Numbered from the stretch's first letter, positions 1 to 10,400 are shown. The stretch is DNA of 64,000 bases from an uncultured Prevotellaceae bacterium (GCA_900316445.1 ONCZ01000001.1:62001-126000); one strand, 5' to 3'. Notes: generated by a model from the sequence alone, not told the origin. Made by a program: numbers and translations.

Positions 1-1
1 C

Positions 2-415
2 GAGGGACACTATGCCGACGAGAATATGAAATCGACAGTGGTGCCCTTCCGCAACGGCATCATGTTGTCGATTGCCGTCGGTATCGCGGAGTCGAACGGC
101 CTGAAGTTCGTGATGATGGCGAACCACGCAGGCGACCATACTATCTATCCCGACTGTACGCCGCAGTTCGTGAAAGCCTTCGATGAGGCCGCAAGGGCGG
201 GAACGTATGTGAATGTGGGGCTGCTGTCACCGTTCACCCATTGGACGAAGGCAGACATCGCCCGCCGGGGGAAGGAACTGGGCATCGACTATGCTGAAAC
301 GTGGAGCTGCTACAAGGGCGGTGAGCGTCATTGCGGCAAGTGCGGCACCTGCGTCGAACGCCACGAAGCCCTCCTCGAAGCCGGAATTGCGGATCCTACA
401 GAGTATGAAATTTAG
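2..415 (+). CDS. queC: 7-cyano-7-deazaguanine synthase QueC (3' part)
   Basis: C-terminal 137 residues of QueC, the ATP-dependent enzyme that makes preQ0 from 7-carboxy-7-deazaguanine in queuosine synthesis. The reading frame is open from base 2, so the gene begins before the window and is not truncated in itself. The C-terminal zinc site is visible as CYKGGERHCGKCGTC, and the conserved NHAGDHTIYPDC stretch lies upstream of it. The TAG stop is the first triplet of a perfect inverted repeat shared with the convergent radA gene. Confidence 0.95.
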   Translation, partial: EGHYADENMKSTVVPFRNGIMLSIAVGIAESNGLKFVMMANHAGDHTIYPDCTPQFVKAFDEAARAGTYVNVGLLSPFTHWTKADIARRGKELGIDYAETWSCYKGGERHCGKCGTCVERHEALLEAGIADPTEYEI

Positions 416-496
416 CAACGGACTACAGGACTTAAGGACTAATGTGCCCCTATAGTGACACGAAGAAAAGTCCTTAAGTCCTGTAGTCCGTTGCTA
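413..496. terminator. 28-bp perfect inverted repeat between queC and radA
   Basis: Bases 413-440 and 469-496 are exact reverse complements, separated by a 28-nt loop. The left arm contains the queC stop codon and the right arm ends 3 nt before the end of radA. It can form a hairpin on either strand and probably works as a bidirectional terminator. There is no strong T tract, and the arms consist of the phrase ggactacaggacttaaggact, so it also belongs to the phrase-repeat elements seen across the window. Confidence 0.7.
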
Positions 497-499
497 ATA

Positions 500-1903
500 T
501 TACCCGAAGAGTTCCCTTAGTGCCTCCTCGACCTTGCGGACGGGATGGAGGCGGATGTGGAACTTCTTCGTGTCGAAGCCCTGAAGATTATATTTGGGAA
601 TGATCATATCGCTGAAGCCTAACTTTTCGGCTTCGGCGATTCGTTGTTCTATGCGGTTGATGGGGCGCACCTCGCCGCTGAGACCCACCTCGCCGGCCAT
701 ACACCAGCCCGACTCAATGGGGGTATCGACATTGCTTGACAAGACGGCAGCGATGACAGAGAGGTCCATCGCGAGATCGGTCACGCGCAAGCCACCGGCG
801 ATGTTGATGAACACATCCTTCTGCATCAGCTTGAAGCCGACGCGCTTCTCGAGTACGGCCAGCAGCATATTCAGCCGTCGCTGGTCGAAACCGGTGGCAG
901 AGCGCTGGGGTGTACCGTAGGCAGCGGTGGATACCAGTGCCTGCGTTTCAACGAGGAATGGTCTTACGCCCTCGATGGCTGAGGAGATGGCGATGCCGGA
1001 AAGTCCGTCGTGATCCTGTGTCAGCAGCAGTTCTGAGGGATTGGAAACCTGTCGCAGTCCGTTCTGCTGCATCTCGTAGATTCCTAATTCACTGGTGCTT
1101 CCGAAGCGGTTTTTGATCGAGCGCAGGATGCGGTACATATAGTGCTGGTCGCCCTCGAACTGAATCACCGTATCGACGATGTGCTCAAGGATTTTCGGGC
1201 CAGCCAGCGTTCCCTCCTTCGTGATGTGACCGATGAGGATGACGGGCACGCCGCTGGTCTTGGCGAAGCGGAGCAGCGACGAGGCACATTCGCGGACTTG
1301 TGCGATGGAACCTGCTGAAGACTCGACATCCTCCGTCATCATCGTCTGGATGGAGTCGATGACCACCAGTTCCGGCTGCACGTCCTTGATATGCTCAAAG
1401 ACGTTCTCTAAGGAGTTCTCGCAGAGGATGAGGAAATTATCGTTGTCGCCTCCCAGACGGCTGGCGCGCATCTTCAGCTGGTGGGCGCTCTCCTCACCGC
1501 TGACATAGAGGATGCGTTTCTCCGGCAGTCGGAGCATCGTCTGCAACGAGAGGGTGGACTTGCCGATGCCCGGTTCTCCGCCGAGGAGCACGATCGAGCC
1601 CGGTACGAGACCGCCACCAAGCACACGGTTCAATTCCTCGTCGTGCAGGTCAATGCGCGGATCGTCGTGGTTGGAGATTTCGCTCAGCCGGAGGGCTCGC
1701 CCGACGGCAGCGGCGGACGATTGGGCGGAGCGGCTGTTCAGACCACCCCGTCCTGCGGACACCCCTCCTAACTTAGGAGGGGAAGCGGATACCTTGATCT
1801 CCTTAAACGTGTTCCACTGTCCGCAAGCCGGACATTTTCCTATCCACTTCGGCGACTCCTGGCCGCAGTTGGAGCATACGTATGCTATCTTGTCTTTTGC
1901 CAT
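500..1903 (-). CDS. radA: DNA repair protein RadA
   Basis: RadA (Sms), 467 residues, a RecA-like ATPase that helps branch migration during recombination. The N-terminal zinc finger has Cys 10, 13, 24 and 27; Walker A is GEPGIGKST at 109-117; the RadA-specific KNRFG motif is at 264-268; and a Lon-protease-like domain fills the C-terminal third. Residues about 40-55, in the linker between the zinc finger and the ATPase, are encoded by a palindromic repeat that also occurs elsewhere in the window. The ATG lies only about 7 nt past a divergent TAACTTTGC box, so the leader is nearly absent. Confidence 0.97.
   Translation of the reverse strand: MAKDKIAYVCSNCGQESPKWIGKCPACGQWNTFKEIKVSASPPKLGGVSAGRGGLNSRSAQSSAAAVGRALRLSEISNHDDPRIDLHDEELNRVLGGGLVPGSIVLLGGEPGIGKSTLSLQTMLRLPEKRILYVSGEESAHQLKMRASRLGGDNDNFLILCENSLENVFEHIKDVQPELVVIDSIQTMMTEDVESSAGSIAQVRECASSLLRFAKTSGVPVILIGHITKEGTLAGPKILEHIVDTVIQFEGDQHYMYRILRSIKNRFGSTSELGIYEMQQNGLRQVSNPSELLLTQDHDGLSGIAISSAIEGVRPFLVETQALVSTAAYGTPQRSATGFDQRRLNMLLAVLEKRVGFKLMQKDVFINIAGGLRVTDLAMDLSVIAAVLSSNVDTPIESGWCMAGEVGLSGEVRPINRIEQRIAEAEKLGFSDMIIPKYNLQGFDTKKFHIRLHPVRKVEEALRELFG
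1738..1785. repeat. palindromic repeat inside radA
   Basis: Contains cccctcctaa / ttaggagggg around a 1-nt loop, preceded by tcagaccacccc. The same pieces occur at 35878-35914 (in nuoB), 46553-46666 and 56350-56467. Here it is read in frame as part of the RadA linker, giving SPPKLGGVSAGRGGLN. Confidence 0.75.
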
Positions 1904-1910
1904 ATTGATT

Positions 1911-1942
1911 GCAAAGTTACGACTTTTTTTGGAATTTGCAAA
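1911..1942 (-). promoter_or_regulatory. radA promoter
   Basis: On the minus strand TTTG (1942-1939), 19 nt, then TAACTTTGC (1919-1911) matches the Bacteroidetes sigma consensus. Expected transcription start is only a few nt before the radA ATG at 1903. It overlaps the divergent promoter of the lipoprotein gene. Confidence 0.8.
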
Positions 1943-1960
1943 AAAATGTCGTACCTTTGC
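1928..1960 (+). promoter_or_regulatory. promoter of the binding lipoprotein gene
   Basis: TTTG at 1928-1931, 20 nt spacer, TACCTTTGC at 1952-1960. The ATG at 1969 follows after 8 nt, so the mRNA would have almost no leader. Confidence 0.8.
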
Positions 1961-1968
1961 ACACGATT

Positions 1969-2928
1969 ATGAAGAAATTATTGATAGGAATGGTGGTCGC
2001 GCTGCTGATTGTGGGCTGCGGACAGTCGTATGACGAGACGAAACGCCTGAAGCAGGAGAAGCGGACGCGAGAGTTGCGCGAGGACTCGGCGGCCTTGAAG
2101 GTGGCCGTGATGCCCACGCTCGACTGCCTGCCGTTGTATGTGGCTGAAGAACGTGAGATGTTCGATACCATCGTGGATATCCGTCTGAAGTGCTATACGG
2201 CTCAGATGGACTGCGACACCGCCCTGCAGCGTGGCAGGGTGGAGATGGCCGTCTCAGACCTCGTCCGGGCAGAACGGATGAAAGGAGTTAGGAGACAGGA
2301 GTCAGGAGTCAGTAGGAATCTGACGATCGGATATGTGACGTCGACGAACGCCTATTGGCTGCTCATCGGCAACCGTAACCAGCGCATCACGAACCTGTCT
2401 CATCTCGACGACCGTATGCTGGCAATGACGCGTTACTCCGTGACTGACCTGTTGGGCGACCTCGCTGTAGATAGTGCGAAACTGAAGACAGAGCGCGTGT
2501 TCCGTATTCAGGTGAACGACGTGAACGTCAGGCTGGATATGCTGGAGAACAACGAGATGGATGCCCTGTTGATGACACAACCGCAGGTGACACAGGCGCT
2601 GCTGCTGAAACACCACGTGCTGCTCGACACGCGCCAGCTCGATATGCAGATGGGCGTCATCGTGGAAGACAGCGTCGTGATGAGCCATCCCAACCGTCAG
2701 CGCCAGCGTGAGGTGCTGATCAAGGGTTACAATATGGCCTGTGACTCGCTGAACCACTTCGGCGTGAAACATTATAGCGACATCATCAGGAAATACTATA
2801 AACTATCGGAGCAGGCGTTGCGTCAGTTGCCTGATACCTTGACTTACGAGCACGTGCAGGCGCCCCGTGAGCAGGATGTGGCGAAAGCAAAGCAATGGCT
2901 CTCGAAAGGTGAAAAGGTGAAAAAGTGA
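1969..2928 (+). CDS. NMT1/THI5-like substrate-binding lipoprotein
   Basis: About 319 residues. The start at 1969 gives a clean lipoprotein signal (MKKLLIGMVVALLIVGC, lipobox Cys17); an upstream alternative start would put 20 unlikely residues before it and lies before the promoter box. The mature part begins LKVAVMPTLDCLPLYVAEE, the pattern of SsuA/THI5-type periplasmic binding proteins. No permease or ATPase gene is adjacent, so the ligand and any transporter role are unknown. Residues about 106-115 (GVRRQESGVSRN region) are encoded by a ggagtcaggagtcag-type repeat, and the C-terminal SKGEKVKK comes from a ggtgaaaa repeat that supplies the stop codon. Confidence 0.75.
   Translation: MKKLLIGMVVALLIVGCGQSYDETKRLKQEKRTRELREDSAALKVAVMPTLDCLPLYVAEEREMFDTIVDIRLKCYTAQMDCDTALQRGRVEMAVSDLVRAERMKGVRRQESGVSRNLTIGYVTSTNAYWLLIGNRNQRITNLSHLDDRMLAMTRYSVTDLLGDLAVDSAKLKTERVFRIQVNDVNVRLDMLENNEMDALLMTQPQVTQALLLKHHVLLDTRQLDMQMGVIVEDSVVMSHPNRQRQREVLIKGYNMACDSLNHFGVKHYSDIIRKYYKLSEQALRQLPDTLTYEHVQAPREQDVAKAKQWLSKGEKVKK
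2284..2312. repeat. aggagtcaggagtcag phrase repeat inside the lipoprotein gene
   Basis: Short direct repetition of ggagt(t/c)agga units, in frame within the coding region at residues about 106-115. It resembles the phrase arms found in intergenic regions of this window. Confidence 0.5.
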
Positions 2929-2942
2929 AAGGGTGAAAAATG
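2904..2942. repeat. ggtgaaaa phrase repeat at a gene junction
   Basis: Four to five units of (a)ggtgaaaa. It supplies the last residues and TGA stop of the lipoprotein gene and abuts the ATG of the TPR gene at 2940, so it forms the whole 11-nt junction. Confidence 0.65.
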
Positions 2943-5093
2943 GTACATAACGAAGCACTCAACCTCATATTGACCCAGTTGCTGAGGCGTAACCTCGGCG
3001 AGGCCATTTCGGCGATGGACAATTTCCTCGCCATCTATCCTCATCAGGTCAATGCCGACCGTCTCTTCGCCATCAGGTCTGACTATCAGCTGATGGCCGA
3101 CTACTGGCGCCGGGGATTCAAAGACCCCCAGCTGCCCAACCTCTACGACACGCTGCTGAAGCGGATGTATGTGCTCTACGCCAATATCGCCAACTCCTAC
3201 GACATCCGTCACACGTCGTTGCTGTCGTCGCTCTACTATCGGTCGCACACGGCGGCCCGCGACTGGGCACCGCAGAATATCCGCGAGGAGCTGGAGTCGT
3301 TTGTCTCAGAGGTAGCGATGCTCGAACTCGAAGCGCCCCATACGGCAGAGCCCAAACGCAAGGAACTCTATGCCAGACACCATCGTTCGATGGTTGAACT
3401 ATTCGACTATATCCTCACCTCCGGTATGTGGACAGACGGTTTCTCCTCAGCGATGGAGGAGATGTTGCTGTCGCCCACCGTCGATACCGGCGACCAGCAA
3501 CTGATCGTCACCGCCGTGATGCTGGCGGCGATCAACTGTTTCGATATCACGAAGTTCCGTCTGCTGGTGCATCTCTATCAGAAAGCCATCGACGAACCGG
3601 TTCGCCAGCGAGCCCTCGTGGGCTGGGCCTTCGCCCTTGACACCGGGATCGGGCAGAGCATCTACCCGGAACAGAAAGAACTGGTGGAGAAACTGTTGGA
3701 GGATGAAACCTGTTGTCAGGAGCTGGTGGAGTTGCAGAAGCAGCTGATCTACTGTATTGATGCCGAGCGCGACCACGCCACCATCCAAAAGGAAATTATG
3801 CCCACCCTGATGAACCGTCCGGGAGGTTTCCGTCTGACGCGAGACGGGATAGAAGAGACACCGGAGGATGAACTCAACGAGATTCTGCATCCTGACGAGG
3901 CCGAAGCGAACCTCGAACGTGTGGAGGCCAGCTTCCAGAAGATTGTCAGTATGCAGAAACAGGGTTCAGACATCTATTTCGGCGGTTTCTCGCAGATGAA
4001 GCGGTTCCCCTTCTTCAATGAAGTGGCCAACTGGTTCGTGTCCTTCGACTTCAACCATCCCGACTTGTCGATAATTGCGGAGAAATTCAAGAACAGTAGG
4101 TTCCTCCATTCCGTCCTCAGTGGCGCACCTTTCTGCAACAGCGACAAATATTCGTTCGCTTTGGCTTTCGAGCAGGTGGTGAACAGGATTCCGGCCCAAT
4201 ATATGGAGTTCATGGAGAGCAAGGAGGCCGTGTTCTATGAGTTCGTCGCTGAGGAAATGGTGACACCGGCCTTCTTCCGTCGGATGAGTCTGCAGGACCT
4301 GTACCGTTTCTTCCGTCTCTTCAAGGAGCGCGATGCTTTCAGAAACATCTTCGACCCGGAGGATCAAGACTATCTCATCCTGTCGAAGAACACGTTCAGC
4401 CAGACGCATGTCGAAGCCTTTTTCAACGAAGTGACAGCCTTCCTGCTGAAGAGAAACAGACGCTCGGAGGCGGAGGCGATGCTCGATAATTATGGCGAGC
4501 ACCGTCGGGACTACCATTATTATATGATGTCGGCCTATCTGGGCCGTGCGCCCAAGATGAATTACGCTCAGGCGCTGGCATTGCAGCCTGACAGCGAACG
4601 GGCATTGGCCGGCTACGCAAGGGCTCTGTTCAATGAGGGTGCTTATCAGGAGGCTTTGGAAAACTATGACAAGCTCCTGACCCGACAGCCCGACAAGAAG
4701 TCATATCTGCTGAACAAGGCTGTCTGTCTGACCAATCTGAAACGGTATGATGAGGCAGAACGGTTGTTGTTCCGTTTGAACTACGAGACGGAAGACGATG
4801 CGAACGTGAACCGCGTGCTGGCCTGGACGCTCACCAGCAACGGCAAATACGAACAGGCAGAGAAACTGTACAATCAGCTGTTGTCTGACGACAAACCCGC
4901 TGCCGATGATCTGCTGAACTTCGGTTTCTGCCTTTGGTTCAGTGGACATATCGACGATGCTGCCGATTGTTTCCACCGTTATCTGATGGAGAGCGGTGAG
5001 TCGAAGGAGGCGATGATCGAAAACGAATTGGAACTGATTCGTGCGAAGGACATCACTGAACCTGAGATCCAGATGATGCTCTATATTCTCTGA
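2940..5093 (+). CDS. tetratricopeptide repeat protein
   Basis: 717 residues, no signal peptide, probably cytoplasmic. The C-terminal part has recognisable TPR units from about residue 540 on (for example ALAGYARALFNEGAYQEALENY, followed by SYLLNKAVCLTNLKRYDEAE and a third unit ending in the region around residue 680). The N-terminal 500 residues are helical with no family I recognise. It lies 11 nt after the lipoprotein gene, so the two are probably co-transcribed. Its last 41 bp overlap the end of the convergent acyltransferase gene. Likely a protein-interaction scaffold; no specific partner can be named. Confidence 0.8.
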   Translation: MVHNEALNLILTQLLRRNLGEAISAMDNFLAIYPHQVNADRLFAIRSDYQLMADYWRRGFKDPQLPNLYDTLLKRMYVLYANIANSYDIRHTSLLSSLYYRSHTAARDWAPQNIREELESFVSEVAMLELEAPHTAEPKRKELYARHHRSMVELFDYILTSGMWTDGFSSAMEEMLLSPTVDTGDQQLIVTAVMLAAINCFDITKFRLLVHLYQKAIDEPVRQRALVGWAFALDTGIGQSIYPEQKELVEKLLEDETCCQELVELQKQLIYCIDAERDHATIQKEIMPTLMNRPGGFRLTRDGIEETPEDELNEILHPDEAEANLERVEASFQKIVSMQKQGSDIYFGGFSQMKRFPFFNEVANWFVSFDFNHPDLSIIAEKFKNSRFLHSVLSGAPFCNSDKYSFALAFEQVVNRIPAQYMEFMESKEAVFYEFVAEEMVTPAFFRRMSLQDLYRFFRLFKERDAFRNIFDPEDQDYLILSKNTFSQTHVEAFFNEVTAFLLKRNRRSEAEAMLDNYGEHRRDYHYYMMSAYLGRAPKMNYAQALALQPDSERALAGYARALFNEGAYQEALENYDKLLTRQPDKKSYLLNKAVCLTNLKRYDEAERLLFRLNYETEDDANVNRVLAWTLTSNGKYEQAEKLYNQLLSDDKPAADDLLNFGFCLWFSGHIDDAADCFHRYLMESGESKEAMIENELELIRAKDITEPEIQMMLYIL

Positions 5094-6192
5094 TACGAGC
5101 TTTGACCAACTCACTCAGCCAGGTTCCCAAGAGAGGAATGCCTACGCCGGAGAAGGTGTAAAGTATCCAGAAGAGATCCTGTTGCGAGTAGTCGTGTATG
5201 ACCATGTGGCAGCCGATCTGTCGCGGGTCAAGGCCGTAGTACCAGATTTTCAGCAGACTCACCACCTTGTACGAGATAATGTGGAAGATGAAGATGTTCA
5301 GCGTGTGGTCACCAGTATACACCAGGAACTTCTTCACCCAGCCTTTCGTGTGGTCTATCCAGCGGCTGATGTTGTAGGTCATGAGGAATCCCAGCAGAGC
5401 AGGCACGGGCAGCGAGAGAAACTGCGTATAGGTGGAACGCCAGTTCATATTAGCCGTTAGGTATTTCGAGAACAGGAAGACAACGGCGGCGCAGGCGAGC
5501 GTCATCGGCAGAGAAATATACATGCGGGCTGTGGCTTTATGGTATTCCTCGACGAACTGGCGGAAGATGAATCCGCAGCCGAAGAAGAAACAACCCATCA
5601 TATCGCGATAGCCGCCCTGTACGAGGTTGATGATGCGCAGACCTTCGTATGTCTTCCAGCCGCAGAGCAGGAGCATGATCAGGCAGATGAGGTAGGGCGT
5701 TAATGTTTTTGCCCGTGTGGGCAACAACTTTAAGGCCACCTTATATATAATAAGGTATAGGATGCTGGCGACAAACAGTCCCCTGAAGAACCAGAACGCC
5801 CCACAGAGGAAAGCATCGTAGCCGGCCATTGCGGTGACGATGGTCCACAGGTTCTGCTGCATCTGGTGCCAGGAATAGGGGTGGGTGACGCCGCCTGCCT
5901 CGTTGCCGAAGGTCTCGTTGAGGATGCCCAGGTCGAACATCCAGTTGTGAATGATGAGGAAAAAGACGGCCCATTTGACGAACGGCCAATAGAGTCCCTT
6001 CACGCGTTTCTTGACGAATGTCGCCTCGTCGTTGAGGTATTTCAGCGAGAAGAAGTATCCGGCTGTGATGAAGAACAGGGGCATATGGAACTCGAAGATA
6101 AACCTGCACAGCCATCCTGGGGCCTCTGCGTGGGCGATGACCATCAGAATGATGGCGATGCCTTTGGCGATGGATATGGTCGTGTTCCTCAT
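5053..6192 (-). CDS. acyltransferase family membrane protein (fucose 4-O-acetylase-like)
   Basis: 379 residues with about ten hydrophobic segments. It begins MRNTTISIAKGIAIILMVIAHA, the N-terminal helix typical of the acyltransferase-3 / OatA-like family with its conserved His, followed by FHMPLFFITAGYFF. Such enzymes O-acylate sugars of envelope polysaccharides. The start at 6192 overlaps the stop of the upstream gene by 4 bp (ATGA), so translation is probably coupled. The 3' end overlaps the convergent TPR gene by 41 bp. The acceptor is unknown. Confidence 0.85.
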   Translation of the reverse strand: MRNTTISIAKGIAIILMVIAHAEAPGWLCRFIFEFHMPLFFITAGYFFSLKYLNDEATFVKKRVKGLYWPFVKWAVFFLIIHNWMFDLGILNETFGNEAGGVTHPYSWHQMQQNLWTIVTAMAGYDAFLCGAFWFFRGLFVASILYLIIYKVALKLLPTRAKTLTPYLICLIMLLLCGWKTYEGLRIINLVQGGYRDMMGCFFFGCGFIFRQFVEEYHKATARMYISLPMTLACAAVVFLFSKYLTANMNWRSTYTQFLSLPVPALLGFLMTYNISRWIDHTKGWVKKFLVYTGDHTLNIFIFHIISYKVVSLLKIWYYGLDPRQIGCHMVIHDYSQQDLFWILYTFSGVGIPLLGTWLSELVKARIREYRASSGSQVQ

Positions 6193-7415
6193 AAGAATGG
6201 TGTGAGCAGATGTCCCAGCCAGCCTCGGAACCGTTTCCAGGAGCTGCGGCTGCGTTTGTATTCTTCTTCCGTCAGAAGGTCGCACTTCTTCGTGTCCTCG
6301 ATGAACTTATCGTCCAGTTGGCGCGTCACGTCCTTGTCGATGATGAGGGCGTTGATCTCGTAGTCGAATCGCAGGCTGCGGGCATCGAGGTTGGTACTGC
6401 CGACAGTACAATACTTACCGTCGACCATCATAATCTTCGAGTGGTGAAAGCCCGGGCGGTATCGCCAGATCTTCGCTCCACGTTTCATCAGCTTGCGGAG
6501 ATTGTAATACACGACATCGGGCACCAGGGGTACGTCGTATCTTGACGACATAATGATATCCATCTTCACGCCCCGTTCGGCACAACGCTTCAGTGCCTTG
6601 ATGACGGATGAGGTGGGGCAGAAGTAGGGGTTGACGATCTTCACAGAGTCTTTGGCGTTGTCGAGGGCACTGATGTAGAACTGTCGCATGATCTTGTTCG
6701 TGGTGTGAGGCTCACGGGTGGCGATGCCCACCATCTTATTTCCGGCCTCAGTCCCACGGAAGTATTTCTCGTCCGTCAGCTTCTCTTTCGTCAGCTTCTC
6801 CCAGAAACGGATGAAGATATCCTGCAATTCGTTCACCGCCGGGCCTTCGATGCGACAGTGCATATCGCGCCATTCGCCCACCTGTTCTGTGCCCACGAGA
6901 TAGTAGTCGGCCACATTCATACCGCCCGTATAGCCGATTTCTCCGTCGATGACCACAATCTTACGGTGGTCGCGTGGCCAGATGTGGTTCACCCAGGGAA
7001 AGCGGATGGGGTCGAACTCGTAGATCTCGATGCTGTCTTCGTGGAGTGCCTTCAGGTGTGTTTTCTTCAGCGGCTGGTTGTTCGAGTCGTTGCCGAAGCC
7101 ATCGAAGACGGCACGCACCTCCACACCTTCCTTCCTTTTCTCCCTGAGAATGTCGAAGAGCAGGCCTGCGATGGAGTCGTTGCGGAAGTTGAAGTATTCC
7201 AGATGTACACTGCTCTTCGCCTGGCGGATGGCTTCGAACATATCTGCAAACTTTTCCTTGCCCGACATCAGCAGTTTGACCTCATTGCCTTTGGTGAAAC
7301 GAATACCATATTCGCTCATCTGTCTGACGATGAGCGAATCACTGGTCTCCGCATGTGTATACAATGATATCAGCAGGAATGCGATGATTCCTGCTGATCG
7401 TCTGAGTAGTGTCAT
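6189..7415 (-). CDS. phospholipase D-family protein (cardiolipin synthase-like)
   Basis: 408 residues. Two HKD motifs: HRKIVVIDGEIGYTGG (His150, Lys152, Asp157) and HHSKIMMVDGKYCTVGSTN near residue 320, the paired active site of cardiolipin synthases and other PLD enzymes. The N-terminus MTLLRRSAGIIAFLLISLYTHA looks like a signal peptide or single anchor rather than the two membrane helices of ClsA, so an exported PLD hydrolase remains possible. It overlaps the regulator gene upstream and the acyltransferase gene downstream by 4 bp each. Confidence 0.85.
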   Translation of the reverse strand: MTLLRRSAGIIAFLLISLYTHAETSDSLIVRQMSEYGIRFTKGNEVKLLMSGKEKFADMFEAIRQAKSSVHLEYFNFRNDSIAGLLFDILREKRKEGVEVRAVFDGFGNDSNNQPLKKTHLKALHEDSIEIYEFDPIRFPWVNHIWPRDHRKIVVIDGEIGYTGGMNVADYYLVGTEQVGEWRDMHCRIEGPAVNELQDIFIRFWEKLTKEKLTDEKYFRGTEAGNKMVGIATREPHTTNKIMRQFYISALDNAKDSVKIVNPYFCPTSSVIKALKRCAERGVKMDIIMSSRYDVPLVPDVVYYNLRKLMKRGAKIWRYRPGFHHSKIMMVDGKYCTVGSTNLDARSLRFDYEINALIIDKDVTRQLDDKFIEDTKKCDLLTEEEYKRSRSSWKRFRGWLGHLLTPFL

Positions 7416-10400
7416 TTCCTGTGTTTCAGTCTATATTCGAGTGGCGTCATTCCGAACTTCTCCCTGAAGATATTGATGAAGTTCTCTGCGGTCAGGAAGC
7501 CGATGTTCGTGGCCAATTCACTCATATTGATATTTGTACGTTTCAGCAGGATGCATGCATGCTTCAGTCGCATGTCGCGCACGAGTTCTGCCGGCGTTTT
7601 GTTGGTGATGCTCCTCACGCGGTGAAAGAAGGGCACGCGTCCCATACCCATCGCAGAGGCCATCTCTTCAAGACTGATCTGGCCGCGACTCATGTTCTGC
7701 ATCACGTACTGTTCGATGTTCTTCAACAGCTGCTGGTCCATCGCATCGAGCATCGAGTAGTCTGACAACGTTTCCTGCTCTTCGGGCACTTCCTCGACGA
7801 CGGGCTGCTGGGTGGCTAGTTGGGTGTCGTTGCGCTTGATGACTTTCGTGTCCACGCGGGCCATCGGATCGTCGGCGGCGATAATCTCATCGTTGTCGTC
7901 GCTCTTCTTGATCTCACCCATATCGATGCTCTCGGTGGCCGTTGTCATACTAGCGTTGCGGTCTTCGAGCATACGGGTCTCTGCGCCTTCGATGAGGTTG
8001 CTGTTCATCTCGATGGGTCCGAGACCGAGGATCTTGTTGAAGCGCATCGTTGCATCCTGCAGGTTGAACGGCTTCGAGAGATAGTCGTCGGCAGAGAGCG
8101 TGATGTTCTGCGACCGCATATCCTGTGGCGTCAGCACACCCTCGGTCATCAGCACGAACTTGATATTCTGCGTCCTCGGGTTCATCTTCAGCTGATTACA
8201 GAGGTCGCTACCTGTCAGTCCGGGCATATCCTGCTTACAGACAACAAGGTCGCACTGCATCTCCTCGAGGTCGGCAGCAGCCTTTTCGCTGCTGTTGTAG
8301 GGGAAGAAGTTGTAGACATATTTGAAGCGCGAGGTGGCGAATTTCAGGAAGTCGTCGTTGTCGTCGATCATTACGATGGTGAACTTCATCGTCGGAGCGT
8401 CGAGGGCAGCCCTTGACATTGTGACCTCAGAGGTGAGGCTCTCGGTGGCGATGTCGGGCAGTTCGATCTCGCCGCGTCCGTTGAGTTCCAGACGGTCGTG
8501 GACAGCGTTCTTCGCACGTTCCTCCGGATGCTCCAGACTGGTCTGCATGTCACTCACGCGGGTGATGATCTGCAGCATCTGCGAGTGGAGGGCGTTGAGC
8601 TGCTCACGCTCTTCGAGTGTCTTCTCCTTCTCGGAGAGGTTGCCGATGATGGAGGTCATACGGGCCATCGGCTGACGCAGATCCTCACTGGCGGCCTTGA
8701 TCTCCTCACGCTGCAGGGCGAGTTCGCGGATGACAGCCTTCTTACGGGCCTTGATGACTCTCAGCTGCTTGATACCGATGCGCCAGAAGTAGATGATGAC
8801 GAGCAGGATGATGACATAGGCCAGAATCATCCACCACGACAGGAGCCAGTGGCGGGCAATCGTAATCTCGAGCGTGCGCTCCTGGTTACTGACGGCACCC
8901 TCGGCACTGACGGCCTTCACGTGCAGCGTATATTTGCCGCTGGGAAGGTCGCGGAAGGTGACACCGTGTGTCAAAGCGTTACCGTTGCGCCAGTCTTCAT
9001 CCTTGCCTTCCATCCAGTACATAAACTGCAGACGTTCGCTCTGGTTGTAGTTACCGGCTGCGAACTTGATGGTGAATGTATTCTGGTTGTGTCCCAGTTC
9101 AAGTCTGTTGGTCTCGTTGAGGGCCTGTGGCAGCACGATGCGCTCCTGGTACATATGACCTGTCAGGATCTCCTCCTCGCCGATGAACAGCTGGGTGAGC
9201 ATCACGCGTGGAAGGGCGTCGGTATCGTCGTTGCCCTTCTCCATCACCCAGTTCACACCGTAGAGACCGCCCAACAGCACGTTGCCGTCCTGCTGGGTGA
9301 TGATGGAACCGGGATTGAACTCGTTGCTCTGTAGACCGTCAACTGTTGTGTAGTTGTAGAGGCCGTAGTTATTTCTTCCCTCTTCATGGTTGCGCTGCAC
9401 AACGATACGACTCACACCGCTGCTGGTGGTCACCCAGATGTTGTGGTTCTTGTCTTCTGCGATACCACAGACGTTGTTGTTGCTCAGACCCTGTTTCTCC
9501 GTCAGGTAGTTCAGCGAGTCGTTCTCGAGGTTCAGGATGTTCAGACCTTCACGCGTACCGATCCAAAGAAGTCCTCGGGAGTCTTGTATCACCTGCGTGA
9601 TGAAGTTGTTCGTAAACGACTTCAGGTTCGACTTGTTACCAGTGAGCATTGTCCTTTCCGTTGTCGAGAGGTTCAGGATAAGCAGTCCTTCAGCCGTTCC
9701 TACATAGAGGTCGTTGGTTTTGCCGTTCTTGTTGTAGAACAGACAGGTGATGTTGTTTGTTGTCAGTTTGCCGTTCTCACGGGTGTATGAGGAGAACGTG
9801 TCCATCTTGGGGTTGTACACCTGCATACCGCCGTTGGTGGCGATCCACAGGTTACCAATCTTATCCGTGCAGAGGGCGTTGATATGGTCGTCGATGAGGG
9901 TGGCGGAACTGTCCGTCGCCAGCGAGTAGATCTTCGACACGCCGTTCTTCACACGGGTCAGACCGTTGCGCTTCGAACCGATCCAGAGGCTGCCGTCCTG
10001 GGTGGTGGCGAGACACGATACCTTCATACTGGCCAGATTGCCGTCGTAGCCGATGACACCCTTGTCGCTGGTACCATACCAGATGGTACCGTTGGCATCC
10101 TGTGTGATGGCTGTGATGTCGCCCAGGTGACGGGCACCGAAACGGTAGATATACTGTCCGCAGTAGGCCACACCCGACTTCTCCGTACCTACCCACAGCA
10201 GGTCGGTATCGTCTACGTAGACACTTTGGATGCTGATCTTGTCGATCTCTCCGGGATTCATATTGATGTTACGTGGCTTGACGCTCTCCACACTATGTGT
10301 GTTGACGTCCATTTTCAACAGTCCGAGCTGGTCAGAACCGATCCAGATGTTACCTGAGCGGTCGCCGGCCATACCGTTGATGTTGCGGTCAACACCATAA

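Noticed and set aside
2-415. queC as a truncated pseudogene
   Set aside because: The frame is open to the window edge and all visible motifs are intact, so it is cut only by the window.
5741-5768. ccttatatataataagg inside the acyltransferase gene as another TA-core element
   Set aside because: It encodes normal membrane-helix residues (LYLIIYKV) and has no arms; similarity to the AT cores is probably chance.
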